NCBI GenBank assembly: GCA_910592205.1
Contig: CAJVPJ010000465.1
Location: 1 to 24,364, forward strand
DNA from: Paraglomus occultum
Taxonomy: Eukaryota > Glomeromycota > Glomeromycetes > Paraglomerales > Paraglomeraceae
Length of the DNA stretch: 24,364 nucleotides
Direction of reading: 5' to 3'
The position numbers were made by a program, and so were the translations under genes. This document shows, one piece after another, positions 12,922 through 24,363 of this stretch; the stretch's first letter is position 1; every line of letters starts with the position of its first letter. The notes under the pieces are model-generated. The model did no database searches. It worked only from the letters and a program-made list of their open reading frames with translations, and was not told the origin of the DNA.

Positions 12922-13294
12922 AATAAGGTCACAGTTTCTTTACATACACCCACCCAAATAAAACCTATATTATACGCATAACTGTCAAAAATCCAGTCCC
13001 GTCGAATGAGTACTTTTGGCTCTAATTTCGGAATGCAAATCTTGTAAAGTGAAATTGTTGCACAAAATTATACAGCAATCGACGGTTATCACAAAGTTAT
13101 GATAAGCAGAAAAGAAGACTTATTCTCACATGACCTACTTTATTATGTCCGGAAACGTATAATTCTCGTCTAGGTGAGATATATTATTCCATCAATAAAC
13201 GTTCGTCTTATGATTGCTGCACGGTTCCTAACAAAATAAATTCATGATATTTGGGTTATTTGTGCCGCAGCAGTGTCCATCTTTCTGTAATTAA
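12922..13294. other. Upstream region of the SPRY gene
   Basis: This AT-rich stretch has no clear gene. It may hide the first exon of the SPRY gene: ATG TCC GGA AAC at 13145-13156 followed by GTATAA would splice in frame to an acceptor at 13345. This is unproven. Confidence 0.35.
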
Positions 13295-13351
13295 AAGCCC
13301 AGGACTCTATTTTATTGGATATGCGAAGACATAACACTACCCAAGGGCAAC

Positions 13352-14615
13352 TTGGACCAGCTTGATAGAGCGTTTACCTGCAAAGGATCACGTGTTAGTG
13401 TAACAACTTTGAAGCATAAACCGGCTCAAGCAAACGAACGTGCCGCAGAAATGGCAATCAATCTTCCTTCTTATCTGATAGATAGTCCGTTTGAAGCAAT
13501 ATTCAAACAATCTACTTCGCCACCATTGCCATCGGCTTGGAATCATGGTGATTCATCTATGTTTATACAAGTTGGAGAGAACAGATTGCGAGCCAAATAT
13601 ATTGGTATCTATTGTAATCGGAATGTATTATTATAAGCGTTGAAATTTCGTTTGCTAAAAGACTTATGCTAGGCCGGGGAAGAGATGACACTGAAGCAGC
13701 AGCTATTAGAACAGATTTTCCGATACCGCAAGAATGTGGATTGTACTACTATGAAGTCAAGATAATCAACAAAGGCGTGGGTGGGTAAGAACTGATAAAT
13801 TTAATTCTTATTCAACGAATCTAACGTTGTAATGAAATCTGTGTAATATGGTTATTCATCACCGATCTGGCGCTATAAAATATAACGTGTAGATACATTG
13901 GAGTTGGTTTTGCAATGAAGCATGTTGCACTCGATCGTCTACCAGGTGTGTATTTTTATTTTTTTTTTTCTGTCTTGTCAAATCTATGACACACATATGT
14001 AAATATCAAAAGCTAGTTTTCGTTGATTTCATATACTTATTTCTTTCTTATGCCTGTTCTATCATATTCTTATTCTTATGCCGTTTGTTTTTATTTAATT
14101 CTCCTTTATATGATGAAAGGATGGGAGGACGATGCATATGGATATCATGGAGATGATGGGGCTAAATTTCATGCGTTTGGAAGAGGGACAGAATTTGGTC
14201 CGAAATTTACCACTGGAGATGTTATTGGATGTGGTATAAACTTCTTTAATGGCACTGCATTCTACACTAAAAATGGTATACACTTGGGTGAGTGAACTTA
14301 CCAGCAAAACTAAAAAAGTAGTTTATATAACTAATAAGAATTATCAATGCATAGGTGTTGCTTTCAATGACGTTATAGGAGAGTTCTATCCAATGATAGG
14401 TTTGAGATCATTTCCTGAAACTGTTGAAGCAAACTTTGGCCAGGATAAATTCGTGTTTGATATTGACAAATATGCAAAGGTATGTTATGAGTAAGTTTCT
14501 ATGCGTGGAATACTCATAGATTACAAATTGATTATCTTTCTTGATTTAACAGGAACTTTACAAAGAAGTGAATGAGGGAACGGATATATCAAGTACAATT
14601 CCAAATACTCCATAA
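13352..14615 (+). CDS. SPRY-domain protein, RanBPM/Gid1-like, short form
   Basis: Six exons are inferred: the first ends at 13604, then 13673-13784, 13893-13945, 14120-14287, 14355-14479 and 14553-14615. From 13352 this gives 257 residues. The N-terminal lead [10 protein letters not shown] and the SPRY core match RanBPM/Vid30: [81 protein letters not shown]. The last exon ends STIPNTP and a stop, with no LisH, CTLH or CRA domain. RanBPM/Gid1 is a GID/CTLH ubiquitin-ligase scaffold. This shorter protein probably only binds peptide partners through SPRY; its role is unknown. The start is unresolved: the frame is open from 13295 without ATG, so either an upstream mini-exon (13145-13156) exists or translation begins at Met 13451, just before the SPRY lead. 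Confidence 0.8.
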
Positions 14616-15886
14616 TTATAATATAAACAGTCTATTTTATGTACTATTATTTATTATTTACCTATTATAAATATTTACAGTTGTCAAAGTAAAAGTACCA
14701 TTCATCTGAAAACCTTTGATTATTTTGGACTGAAATTGTTACAAATCAGATGATTATTACTATGAAATTTACTGCCATCATTATTATATATTAGTATTGG
14801 TGGGTTTTGCTAAATAAAAAAATGCCGATGCAAAAATAAAAAGACTGGATTGAGAAGGCCTTCAAAACATTTAGTATTAACATGTTAGTAATGTGAATTC
14901 ATTGTACTAAAGCATGTAGAACCAGATTGTCAAGTTTATTATTTAAACATATTAATATTGATTATGATTATCAAAAACGTTAATTATGCTGACTCATTGC
15001 GTTTATAACACGAGAGTATTTGTATATAAAACTACGTATTATTATAAAATTAATACATTGAACAAAGAAAATTAGCAGACGAAATTGTCTTGTGACAGGA
15101 GATAAAGCTGATTATTGCAGTGTTTAGTGTTGACGCGACTGCTCATTGCATTTACAAATGTTCACGTGCCATATTCCAACAGGTAAGTAAATTTACTTAG
15201 TCCGCGTAAGTGTAATTTTTTGGTATTTTGGCGAACAAATTAATTACGTTCTCGACGAAGACGAAATTATAGGAAAAGGCCCTAATTATAGTGGTACGCT
15301 AGGCATGGTATTCGATGGAATAAAGAAACTGAATTGAGGTAAAAATACCTGCAATAATGCACGCATCTTTTAGCTTTCACAAAGGTAAGGCCTTTATCTA
15401 TCTATTCTTGAACATTCGGCAGTAAAATGTTCTAGCATAACTCTTAATTGACTTAATAATAACCTCTTTTGGTAAGGAATCAATTAAAACAAAGGCTGAA
15501 GTTTCTCCTAACTTCAAGGCTTCCTTCAAAGATTGAACCGTTGAAAATATCTTTTCTATGTCTGAATGAGTCCATGGGTTTAATTTTTAAAGAATGAATC
15601 TTAGTAGGAAAAATATTTCCGAGACATAAATATGGCCAATTACCCACTAATAAATTTTGTCTTCATTTAATCAAATCATTTCAGTGTCTTTATAACGCAT
15701 TAATTACTTACTGATTTAACTTAAGAACATCCAAGTTACAAGTACTGTGATTTACTTTATTTACAATTTTATTAATTAAAAAAAAACAACGTCTGACTAG
15801 TTATATTGACGAGATCTTGTAATAATAATAATAATAATAATAAATGAAAGTTTCGGTTGATTTGATATTAATAATGTCAAGTTTCA
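14616..15886. other. Gene-poor AT-rich region
   Basis: No complete gene is seen. The region holds a 16-bp palindrome TAAGTAAATTTACTTA (15184-15199), an isolated coding-like open segment ending at 15337, and an AAT microsatellite (15821-15843). AATAAA-like strings follow the SPRY stop codon. Confidence 0.5.
15821..15843. repeat. AAT trinucleotide microsatellite
   Basis: A run of AAT units, just under eight copies, lies in intergenic DNA directly upstream of the transposase relic. Confidence 0.9.
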
Positions 15887-16080
15887 GTATAACAACGACC
15901 CTTAACATGCTGACTAAGACGTACTCACCAGACCTAAACGCTATTGAATGTTTACGGATCAAGCCTCTGGGATATGGAATGAGATCGACATCAAGTTTCG
16001 TTTGATACTCTGCCGTAGACGTGCTTGCCCATTGACCCAGTGATTACACTCGATCATGCAAGTCTTTTAGATATGAAAAC
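15880..16080 (+). pseudogene. Tc1/mariner transposase relic
   Basis: A decayed piece of a DDE transposase is readable. From 15882 the translation gives FQYNNDP, then a stop in place of the Lys of the usual NDPKH motif, then HAD. A second stop and a frame change follow, then YSPDLNAIECL, matching the SPDLNPIE signature of Tc1/mariner enzymes. A further frame change recovers LWDME. Stops and shifts show it is dead. No terminal inverted repeats were found around it, so its borders are approximate. Confidence 0.7.
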
Positions 16081-16506
16081 GAAAAAGAGAAAAATCAATG
16101 CAATCTGCTTTTAGTCAAATACAAATAAAATTGCAGTAAACTTATGTTGTCCGATACCCGTAATAAGACATAAAAATGAATTATGTTGTATGCATCTACC
16201 ATTTTGAAAGTCATTGATTAAGATTGCGTCAAGTTAACTTAGTGCAGCTTCCGTGCGATGCTCGGTAAAATGAACAAGCCATTACGCTCAGACAATATGT
16301 GTTGTATTAACAAATCAATTCTATTATAAAGCATAGATTTCTGAGGGTCCCAGTATCTATTGGGGATCAAGCTTTAGCTGCTGGTATTAGGATAGTGCTT
16401 GTGCGATAACTGTTGCCACTTCGCAGTTTCACATTACATTTTACGGTGAGATAAATGCATATTACCAAAGTTGTATTTTAATACCTTCGTTTCACATAAT
16501 GAGAGC
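16081..16506. other. Region downstream of the helicase gene
   Basis: This is AT-rich DNA 3' of the nuclease-helicase stop codon. It holds the presumed 3' UTR and perhaps more eroded transposon DNA. I see no gene. Confidence 0.4.
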
Positions 16507-19500
16507 TTAGGATAGAGGTTCAAAGAAACTATCCTCATCATCATTCTCATCCTCTATTTTTATCGGATTACTTTCACTGCCAGCACCAGTCATACTAATT
16601 CTCCTAACATTTGTTTTCTTCTTAGTAGTAAGTATAACCTTGCTCCTACCAGGTTTACTATTACCAACACTGGTTCTCCTTGCAGTACGTGGCTTGACAA
16701 CAACGTTCTCGCCGTCATCACCAGTTTGATTACTACTATTAACATCAACAGGGACACTATTAATAGTATCACCGTTATTAATATTGCTACCGCTGCTACT
16801 GCTGCTATTGCTACTATCGCTCCTACTCCGGCTGTTACCTTCTCTCTCGGCATCACCACTTTCCTTATCATCTGCTGAAGTACTCTTGGATCCTGATGCA
16901 ACCTGTGAAGCAAAAGCCTCACGTATCGTGTATGTCGCATCGTCTCCGGGTTCCTCACCATTTGATCCACCGTTTCCTCCTTTACCTCTCCCTTTCCCCC
17001 GACCTCTACCTCTTCCCCTTCCTCGGCCCTCTCCACGAGGTTTGGCTGGAGATCTCGTTCCAGTCGGGCTGGTAGGTGTTTTTCTCGTATACGTACTACT
17101 AGAAGCAGAACTTACTCGCCGTGGAGTACCCAGAGATAACCTGGTACCACCCATGGCGAGGAACATGTCCAACGTTTGGGAAACGCGAGAAAGCTGGGTT
17201 CCATCAACTACCCAATTTATCACTGAGGTGCTCTCGGATGAGTTTTTGCTTTTCCTACCTTTTTTTTTTGTATTCTCGAAACGATCTTTGACCCATCTGT
17301 CTACCATGCTGAGGAACACCCATCCTTCGCTGGTTTTCTTATTTGCAAACACTTCCATACCCTTAGGATATAACATCTCATCTGTAGTAACCACGATAAC
17401 CTTGCATCTCGCTCGGCTGATGGCGACGTTCCATCTATTCCTATCGAAAAGAAAATCCGATTCCCTTGCAATTTCGTAGACGTCCATGAAACCAAAGCAT
17501 GCGATTACCATATCGCATTCTTGTCCCTGCATCTTTTCGGCCGTATTTATTTGGAGTATATACTCGGAACTGTTGAGGTATTTACTCATACGACATTGGA
17601 TCGCATGTCGTTGGCGATGATGTGGCGTTACTATGAATAACGATGGCTTCCTGTCGTCTAGGATATGGGCAGACTCAAGATAGGCTTTGGATATTTCAGA
17701 GACAACGTCTGCTTCTGCTTGGAGATATTGTTCAGGAAGGAGACTAGATTGAGATTTATGTGGCGACACTGGAAGATCGAGAGAAAGCTTCACGAGTGTT
17801 ATAGCGTTGGTTGGAGTTAGAGCTCGTTTGACATTGTCGTTGGTCGTTATTGTAGAAAGCTTTGTGTCGTCGAGATTGAGTTGGAGAGCTGGTCTTGTGG
17901 TTATATAGTCATCGCCGTAGATTTTTTGGAAAAAGCTGTTTAGTTCATCATTCTACCATTGATGGGAAATAGTTATGTTATATATTTAGACAGTAAATTT
18001 AGTATATAATCATTTCATATGCAATGTGTCATTACATTACCATACGCCAATTATCTCTCAGCTGAATAGTGCATGGGCCGAAATCATGCTTCTGACCCTT
18101 CTTTAAGAAAAAATCGTCTTCATTAAAAACTGATCCATCTTCTCGCCGCATCAAACATTGTTGAATAGATCCAAATATGAGCGGATGATCCTCGGGGAAT
18201 ACAGGATACGTATTCTGAATAATCGGTCCCAATTGCATATGATCTCCAGCCACGACCAATTGACCCGTCTTGGGATTCAAACATTCGAGTACGATGCTCG
18301 CGTCGGAAACTAGTAACTATGAGATTGAGAAAAAGAGAATTTGACAATCACCAGATGATGCAAAAAAACTCGTACACGATAAGCAAAATAACATTACCTG
18401 TGATCCTTCATCTATGATCATCATATCTATCCCATCCCACGACGACTTCTTCAATTCTTTCCTGACTTTATACCAATCCCATACAGTTCCACCGACAACT
18501 ACAGCTTGTCCTCCTGGAGCTAACTGCCCACTCTTTATTTTCTTTGCCAATGAATCAGCAACATATTCTTTAATATCGCTTTCTTGATTCGCCTCCTTCC
18601 CCATTGATGCAATTTCGAACTCTCCCGTTTTATCATGTAATTTTTGAATACTCAGAATACGTAAAAGAAGGTTATCGATTGCCGCTCGTGTAAATGCCGT
18701 TACCCCAATAACAAAATTTTTGCTTCTTCTTGATGGTTGTGGTTTCACTGTCGTTAAATACCATGTGGTGAAGAGAGCAAGGAAGTGTGTTTTACCAGAG
18801 CCCTGGAAACAACAATAAAAAAGGAACAAATTTGTGTGAGATGGCAACGAAATACACAATAAACAATGGTAAATCAAATCGGGAAATTCACATCTCATCA
18901 AACTTACAGGCGGTCCCCAGACTATTTGTAATCGTCTGTCTAGCAGAGACGCGGAAATTTCCTTCTGCGATGGAGACATTTTAAACGAATCGCGGAGTTT
19001 AAGAGCGGTAGCTTTAAGTTCTTTGTAATCCTGCTCGTGTAATTTTTGCAATCCCCATTTATTAGGATCATGTATTGCATCCTAATGTCAAAATAACGAA
19101 AATACATAAACAAATTTAGTGCAACAATAACTTGCAAATTGGGAAAAAAAAATCAAGATGCTCAAAATAAAACAATTGCTATAATGAAACCGTAATCTGT
19201 ATACATGAGATGCTCTGGCATAGACTTTGACTTTGGGTATGGTTGCGGCGCTCTAATCTCCGTATAACAAAGAAAAAATATCTCACCAGAAAGACAGACT
19301 TATTATCGGGACGCTCATCAATCTCACTCATCAAGGAAGTGACTTTCTCAACATTGAAATCAACGTAACGTTTGTACAAGCGATAAGTCTTCGAACCCTT
19401 TCCAATATTGCCAATAAATTTTCCTTTCAAACACACAGCTCTTCTCTGGGAGTCCCGGTTGTCTATTTCAAAGAGACTGACAACTGACACGGGAAATCCA

Positions 19501-22022
19501 GCAAACTTGGTACGCCATACCATATCCGGAAACCTTATTGCTTGCAAAACTCCCTGTTCGTCATGTATTCGAAAATAAAGTCAGAAGAACTGCAGTTCAC
19601 ATAATCAACTACTAAATACAATATTACCTCATCTGAATCATCGACCAAAATGTACTCCTTCAGATGACTGGGCTCCAATATGCTGAATTCTTTCCCACCG
19701 CTAATCAGAATAAATCTGGCCACCCACTCCTCGTTAACTTTCGTAACAAATTTTTCAAATTCCAATACAACCGCCGACACAGCTCCTCTTTGAACAAGAT
19801 CATTGAACCTACTGGCTCGTATTTTCGCACACCCGGTCACTGCTTCGAATTGCTTGAAGAAATACAGTTTACCTAAGTAGTTATTACTAAACGACTTAAT
19901 CTGAGTAAATGAGAAGGGTGGGGGTGAGGCTATTAATATGAAAGCAATGTCCGGAGTATAGCCTCTCAATAAATCATAATACGCGTGAATAACTGCATTG
20001 GTGAAATGATTTCGCAATAAGTGGAGATCATTGGTGTTGTTTATGTCGTTTTCAACAACCCACAATTCGTATAATCCATCCAAATCAATCATATACAAAT
20101 TTTCGTTGATTTCATTCTTAAGTGCTTCATCTTTCATTAGTGGATAAACCATCCTCTTCCATACATCTTTTAATCGATAGAAACCTGGCACATCCATTGC
20201 TATATTCGTTTTAATGGCTTGTTCAAGCACCACAATCCGAGGAAACTCTCGCCAATCGTCAGGCAGTTCTGTCACGTCCGCATCCGTATCATTACTAGCC
20301 ATAAGAAGCGACGTGTCTTCGAATAAATTGAACAGACATCTACTTGCCATGTGCTGGGTTGTAGGCGAAACTGAACTTTCTTCCATAGAAATAATAGAAA
20401 GAAGTGCATCCTGAATGGTATTTTTTTCTGATTCAGAATATACAAAGACACAGGCACGAGACTTCACACGTGCTAGGTACTCAAACGCCTTATCTAACAC
20501 CGTGACAAATTTCTCCATCAATGCAACAAAAGTCTCTTCAGTTTCATCTTCTTTCTTAATAGAACCGGCGTGCTTGTGACGCTTTTCTATTGACCCATCA
20601 CTTTTATACAAGCAAATAGCCCATCCAAATGGCCTGGATACAAATGAATCCAGTGATATACTGATTACAAGGTTATGATCGGTAGCTTGTGGGAATGTTG
20701 CGGTAGGTGTTCCGATAAACTTTTCGTGATAATAATATGTTTATTAGCAACGCGTCAAAATGATAGAATAAAAGTTTTATAATACCTGTGCTTTCTTCGA
20801 CGATAACGCGTCCATGTAAGGAGATCGTCCGGATTTTTTATCGTATTTAATAATGTCCTGCACGCGCCTACTCATAAGGTCCTCATCTCGGTCATTTTTA
20901 TCCTTAATGTTTAGATCATCGAACCATTTGACAAGATCCTCAATCTGTGGCTCATTATATACACTAGGTATGGTTTCGTTGACATTGCCTTTATTCGATT
21001 CATCCTCTTCGTTGGCAAAATCTTGTACAAAACTTTTTAGATCAATAGCCTTGTCAACGGAGAGATATGGTATCGTTGATATAGTATTTTTAGCATCGCT
21101 ACGACATGTATTTACAAATTCGCAATTCCTGCACCGGTTGTTATAATGCCATGATACAGTAGTCGCCGACATTATACGCGGAAGTTCAACGCTGAAGAAG
21201 CGTTCTATCTTGGGCAAGAGAAAATCCATACGAAATGTCTGTAGCTGGAATGGCGGGAGATATATTCCACCAGTACGCGATATTGAAATGTTTCTCATTC
21301 TGCTGATAATGTAATCTATAAAGTACGCATACGAGGCCACTTGAAACTACACGACAGATTGAGATAAAACTGATGTTAAAACAAATTTAAATAGTATATT
21401 CGGAATAAATTATATCGCACACCTGATGGGCCACTCTAGCGGCTTTCGAAGCCTTCGCATCTATTATCATTAGCACCTTCTCTCCGTTCTCCTCTTTGAC
21501 CTCTATGAAATCAGGTATAATGGCGCGCAATCTAACATTCTGAATACCCATCTTCTCATAAAACTTCTCAGGTATTTCAAATTTCAATTGGTAAAGTACC
21601 TCTCCAACTGCGGCTTTTTTCAACACACGCTTTGCCTCAGATGGTTCAATGTTCTGACAATCTTTTACATTTTTCAATTTGTTTTTGATCTGTTCCTCGA
21701 ATTCCATTCCTCGATGACGAAGTGCATCGTTAAGAGTCGTGTCGAGGTTGACTTTTGATAGTTTCTTCTTCTTTTCATGCGCCGGTCTGTTATTTGCTGT
21801 CTGGTGAAGCAATTTGTCGCAATTAAACTGATAATATTTCGCCAGATCGCTGACCGCTATTCTGACATTGTGAGAAGAGGTGGCTTGGGAACCGGACTGG
21901 TTTATTGATGGACAAGAGATCGATGAGTGATCAGATCAGAATAGATCGCGCAAGACAGCTATTTAACTAAATCGGAATCGCGATAGGCAAGGATAACAAC
22001 AACGGTCGCAAACCTGATCCAT
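16507..22022 (-). CDS. RecB-like Fe-S nuclease / RNase H-like / SF1 helicase fusion
   Basis: Nine exons fit: 22022-22014, 21896-21423, 21346-20786, 20719-19628, 19553-19287, 19081-18908, 18802-18398, 18316-18041 and 17952-16507. They total 4704 nt, giving 1567 residues. Residues 1-250 form a Cas4/RecB-type PD-(D/E)XK nuclease: E70 or E71, D132 (IPDF), D149-x-K151 (IIDAKAS), Q163/Y167, and four probable 4Fe-4S cysteines C29, C233, C236 and C242. From about 349 comes an RNase H-like domain (FPQATDHNLVISISLDSF, D372). The SF1 helicase has Walker A GPPGSGKT (857-864), DEGSQ (990-994), GDHMQLGP, QGQE (1228-1231) and VAISRAR (1262-1268). The last 258 residues are Ser/Lys-rich with an RG run. The order matches prokaryotic TM0106-type RecB nucleases. 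Processing of branched or RNA-containing DNA is inference. The 9-nt first exon is the weakest part. Confidence 0.85.
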
Positions 22023-22912
22023 AACTACGCAGAATAAAGAAGTGTAAATTGTTATGTATGCTAGATATAGTAGCAGTTTGTTTTAACGATCACATGTCTG
22101 CTGATCCCATTCGTTTGATTGGATGCCACGTCGGAATTTATCTCGGCGGTGTAATACTTCACTAATATCAATGATAATAAGAGATCGATTTTCAAATCAA
22201 TCAATCTTGTTTTTATCGCTATTCTTTAATAATAGGTTCTAACATTGATCAAGCAATTCTTTCAAGGTAACCTTGTTGTATATTCTTTTATTCATGGTTA
22301 TGCAAGTATAATGGATAGTACTGACGACGCGTTTTATATGTCTGTGACGGCAAACCTTTTTAAAGAGAGAGATATTCTTTGCGTCCAGAATAGATATGAA
22401 TAGAAATTGACAAGTTTATGCCGGCAAGCAGGAACAGATAGCAATTACGGCAAAAAGGCGCGCAACTTGACAACGGAGGTTCAGATTAATATTTCATTGT
22501 AACGTTCAAAATTTGGTAATCCGACGAAAGATTCGGAAAATTGATACCAGCCATAGCCCAAAACGTTTTTGGTATCATTACTATCGATTGAGATCTTGGC
22601 TCTCCCGTTAACGTTAACCCCGCGAACTTTCAAAGCAACGGCAAATATCAAAATAGAAGATTGAGAATATCGTGCATGTCTAACAAATGACGATCATAGA
22701 TATGAATTTACAAATATAAATAGTAAAGACCGAATAAGCGACTACATCCAGTATTATTACCTGCTATCTATGGGAATAAAGATTCTGCATTAACATTAAT
22801 CAATCATTATGACTGCTAAATGCTTATCACTACGAATATAATCTAAATGTCATTGAGTGCAATCCTGTCTTTCATAGCAATGGACCAAATAATTAATTTT
22901 GCTCTCTGCCAA
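22023..22912. other. Intergenic region between AP-3 delta and the helicase gene
   Basis: This stretch lies between two minus-strand genes and should contain the AP-3 delta 3' UTR and the helicase-gene promoter. I see no gene, tRNA or repeat of note. Confidence 0.5.
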
Positions 22913-24363
22913 CTATGATGGCAATGCAAATAGACGCTCAATTTCCCTAACTAGTCCGTCAATGAATGCTTGGTCTGTGCATTTTAATTCTATCTTCAAA
23001 TTGGCTTTGACTTCCCCAGTATCCTCAGATTCTTCTCTTGTTATCGCGAGTTTAGTCAATCCGGCTACTTGATAACCTTGGACACTCCTTCCATAAATTG
23101 AAACCGCACCGGGAACTTTCTCGACAACGTGTGTTCCCGTAGCAACCGTAGTAATTTGGGCGATTGCGTTATCAAATTCTTGCTCAACGGACGACGATGA
23201 AGCGGTGAGATTGACCGAAGTTGATCCGCTGAAAGGGAAATTTTCTGATTTGTATAGAAATGCTGTGAACTGCGCCGGGGTAATGGCAGGTATATGGAGC
23301 ATAAAAGTTGCGACTGGTATCTCAAATGCAAAAGGTATTTCTGCATTCGAACCCTCTGAAGCGCTGGAACCATCCGTAGGCTGTATGCAAACGACAAGAA
23401 TAAAGGTATTGTTGTTATGTTACTATTATGACAAGAACACCTTAAATGAATGACTATAGACAGCACGCTTACCAAATTGTTCTCCCAAGTCACCCGTCCA
23501 TTCACAGTTAACCTAGCGCCAACAATACCTAACACTCTAAACTTGACTGCAACTTCCCTTCGTTCACCAGCTTTTAACACTCCATCTACATGGAGCAAAG
23601 TGTTGTCAAACTGTATATCGGATGAAGGCTCAAATCTCAAAGCAAGCTCCGAATAAAATTGATCGTCAGACACTGTCTTGTTCTCTATAAGGAATGAAGC
23701 AGCAACTGTTGGAGGTTCATTTCTTAATTCTTCATTAGACGTTAAGCTGAGGGCGTATGTCTACAACATAACGTCAATAGGCGGTTATCTATCTCATTCT
23801 TACAAATAATTTGAATCATCTCGGCAACTTACTATGTATAAAGTATCCCCAGAAATGAGGGTATAGATATTTTGCTTCACCGGCTGCACGGATTGTTGAT
23901 TTACATGGCTTCCTCCATTTTCAATCCCAGGACTGGCGAAAGAAACAGATTTGGCTTTGTTTTCTGCAGTCTTTTTCTTCTTTTCCTTAACACCTTTCTT
24001 ATTTTTAATGCCCTTATTTTCCTTCTCTTTTCTGGCTTTTCCTGCAGACGGTTTCGCGCGTTCACCAGCATCTACTTCCCCTTTCGTCTTTTTTGCAGAC
24101 GTTGATTTCTTCTTTGCCGTCACTGCCGATGACTCGGATGCATTTGATGGTTTCTTAGATTTTACTTTTGATCTCCTTTTCTTAGACTCTAACTTCACAT
24201 CGTCATCCTAAGCATCATTTCTGTGAGCCAAAGTAAGGGAAGGGAAGAATTAACAATGCTAGCAACCAACCTTAACCTTTGTGGAACGATCGCTCGTAAT
24301 TGCGCTTTTATTTCTTTGTTCTTTCAATCTCAGTCTATTCCGCTCTTCCTCCCTTTTCCTTAA
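22913..24363 (-). CDS. APL5: AP-3 complex subunit delta, C-terminal part
   Basis: Delta adaptin is a large subunit of AP-3, which sorts cargo from Golgi or endosomes to vacuole/lysosome. Only the C-terminal part is in the window; the adaptin trunk lies beyond the right edge. Exons: about 24363-24277 (partial), 24207-23833, 23760-23473 and 23380-22913. The first carries a charged helix (KREEERNRLRLKEQRNKS). The second is a Lys-rich linker (KKRRSKVKSKK, KGVKEKKKKTAENK) typical of delta. The rest is the ear, starting YTLISGDTLYITYALSL and ending VSIYGRSVQGYQVAGL and DGLVREIERLFA, which aligns with the end of animal AP3D1. Introns of 72 and 92 bp are clear. The donor of the right-most intron is ambiguous (GTTAAG or GTTGGT). 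All joins are phase 0. Confidence 0.82.

Noticed and set aside
15121-15182. Exon-like block between TTGCAG and GTAAGT
   Set aside because: It is open in two frames but joins no neighbouring segment in phase to make a longer product.
16784-17479. 231-codon plus-strand open frame rich in Leu, Pro and Ser
   Set aside because: It is the antisense shadow of the Arg/Gly/Ser-rich tail of the helicase; the composition is the complement of those codons.
18787-18984. Plus-strand open frame across the Walker A intron of the helicase
   Set aside because: It covers an intron and exon ends of a well-supported minus-strand gene and has no family signal.
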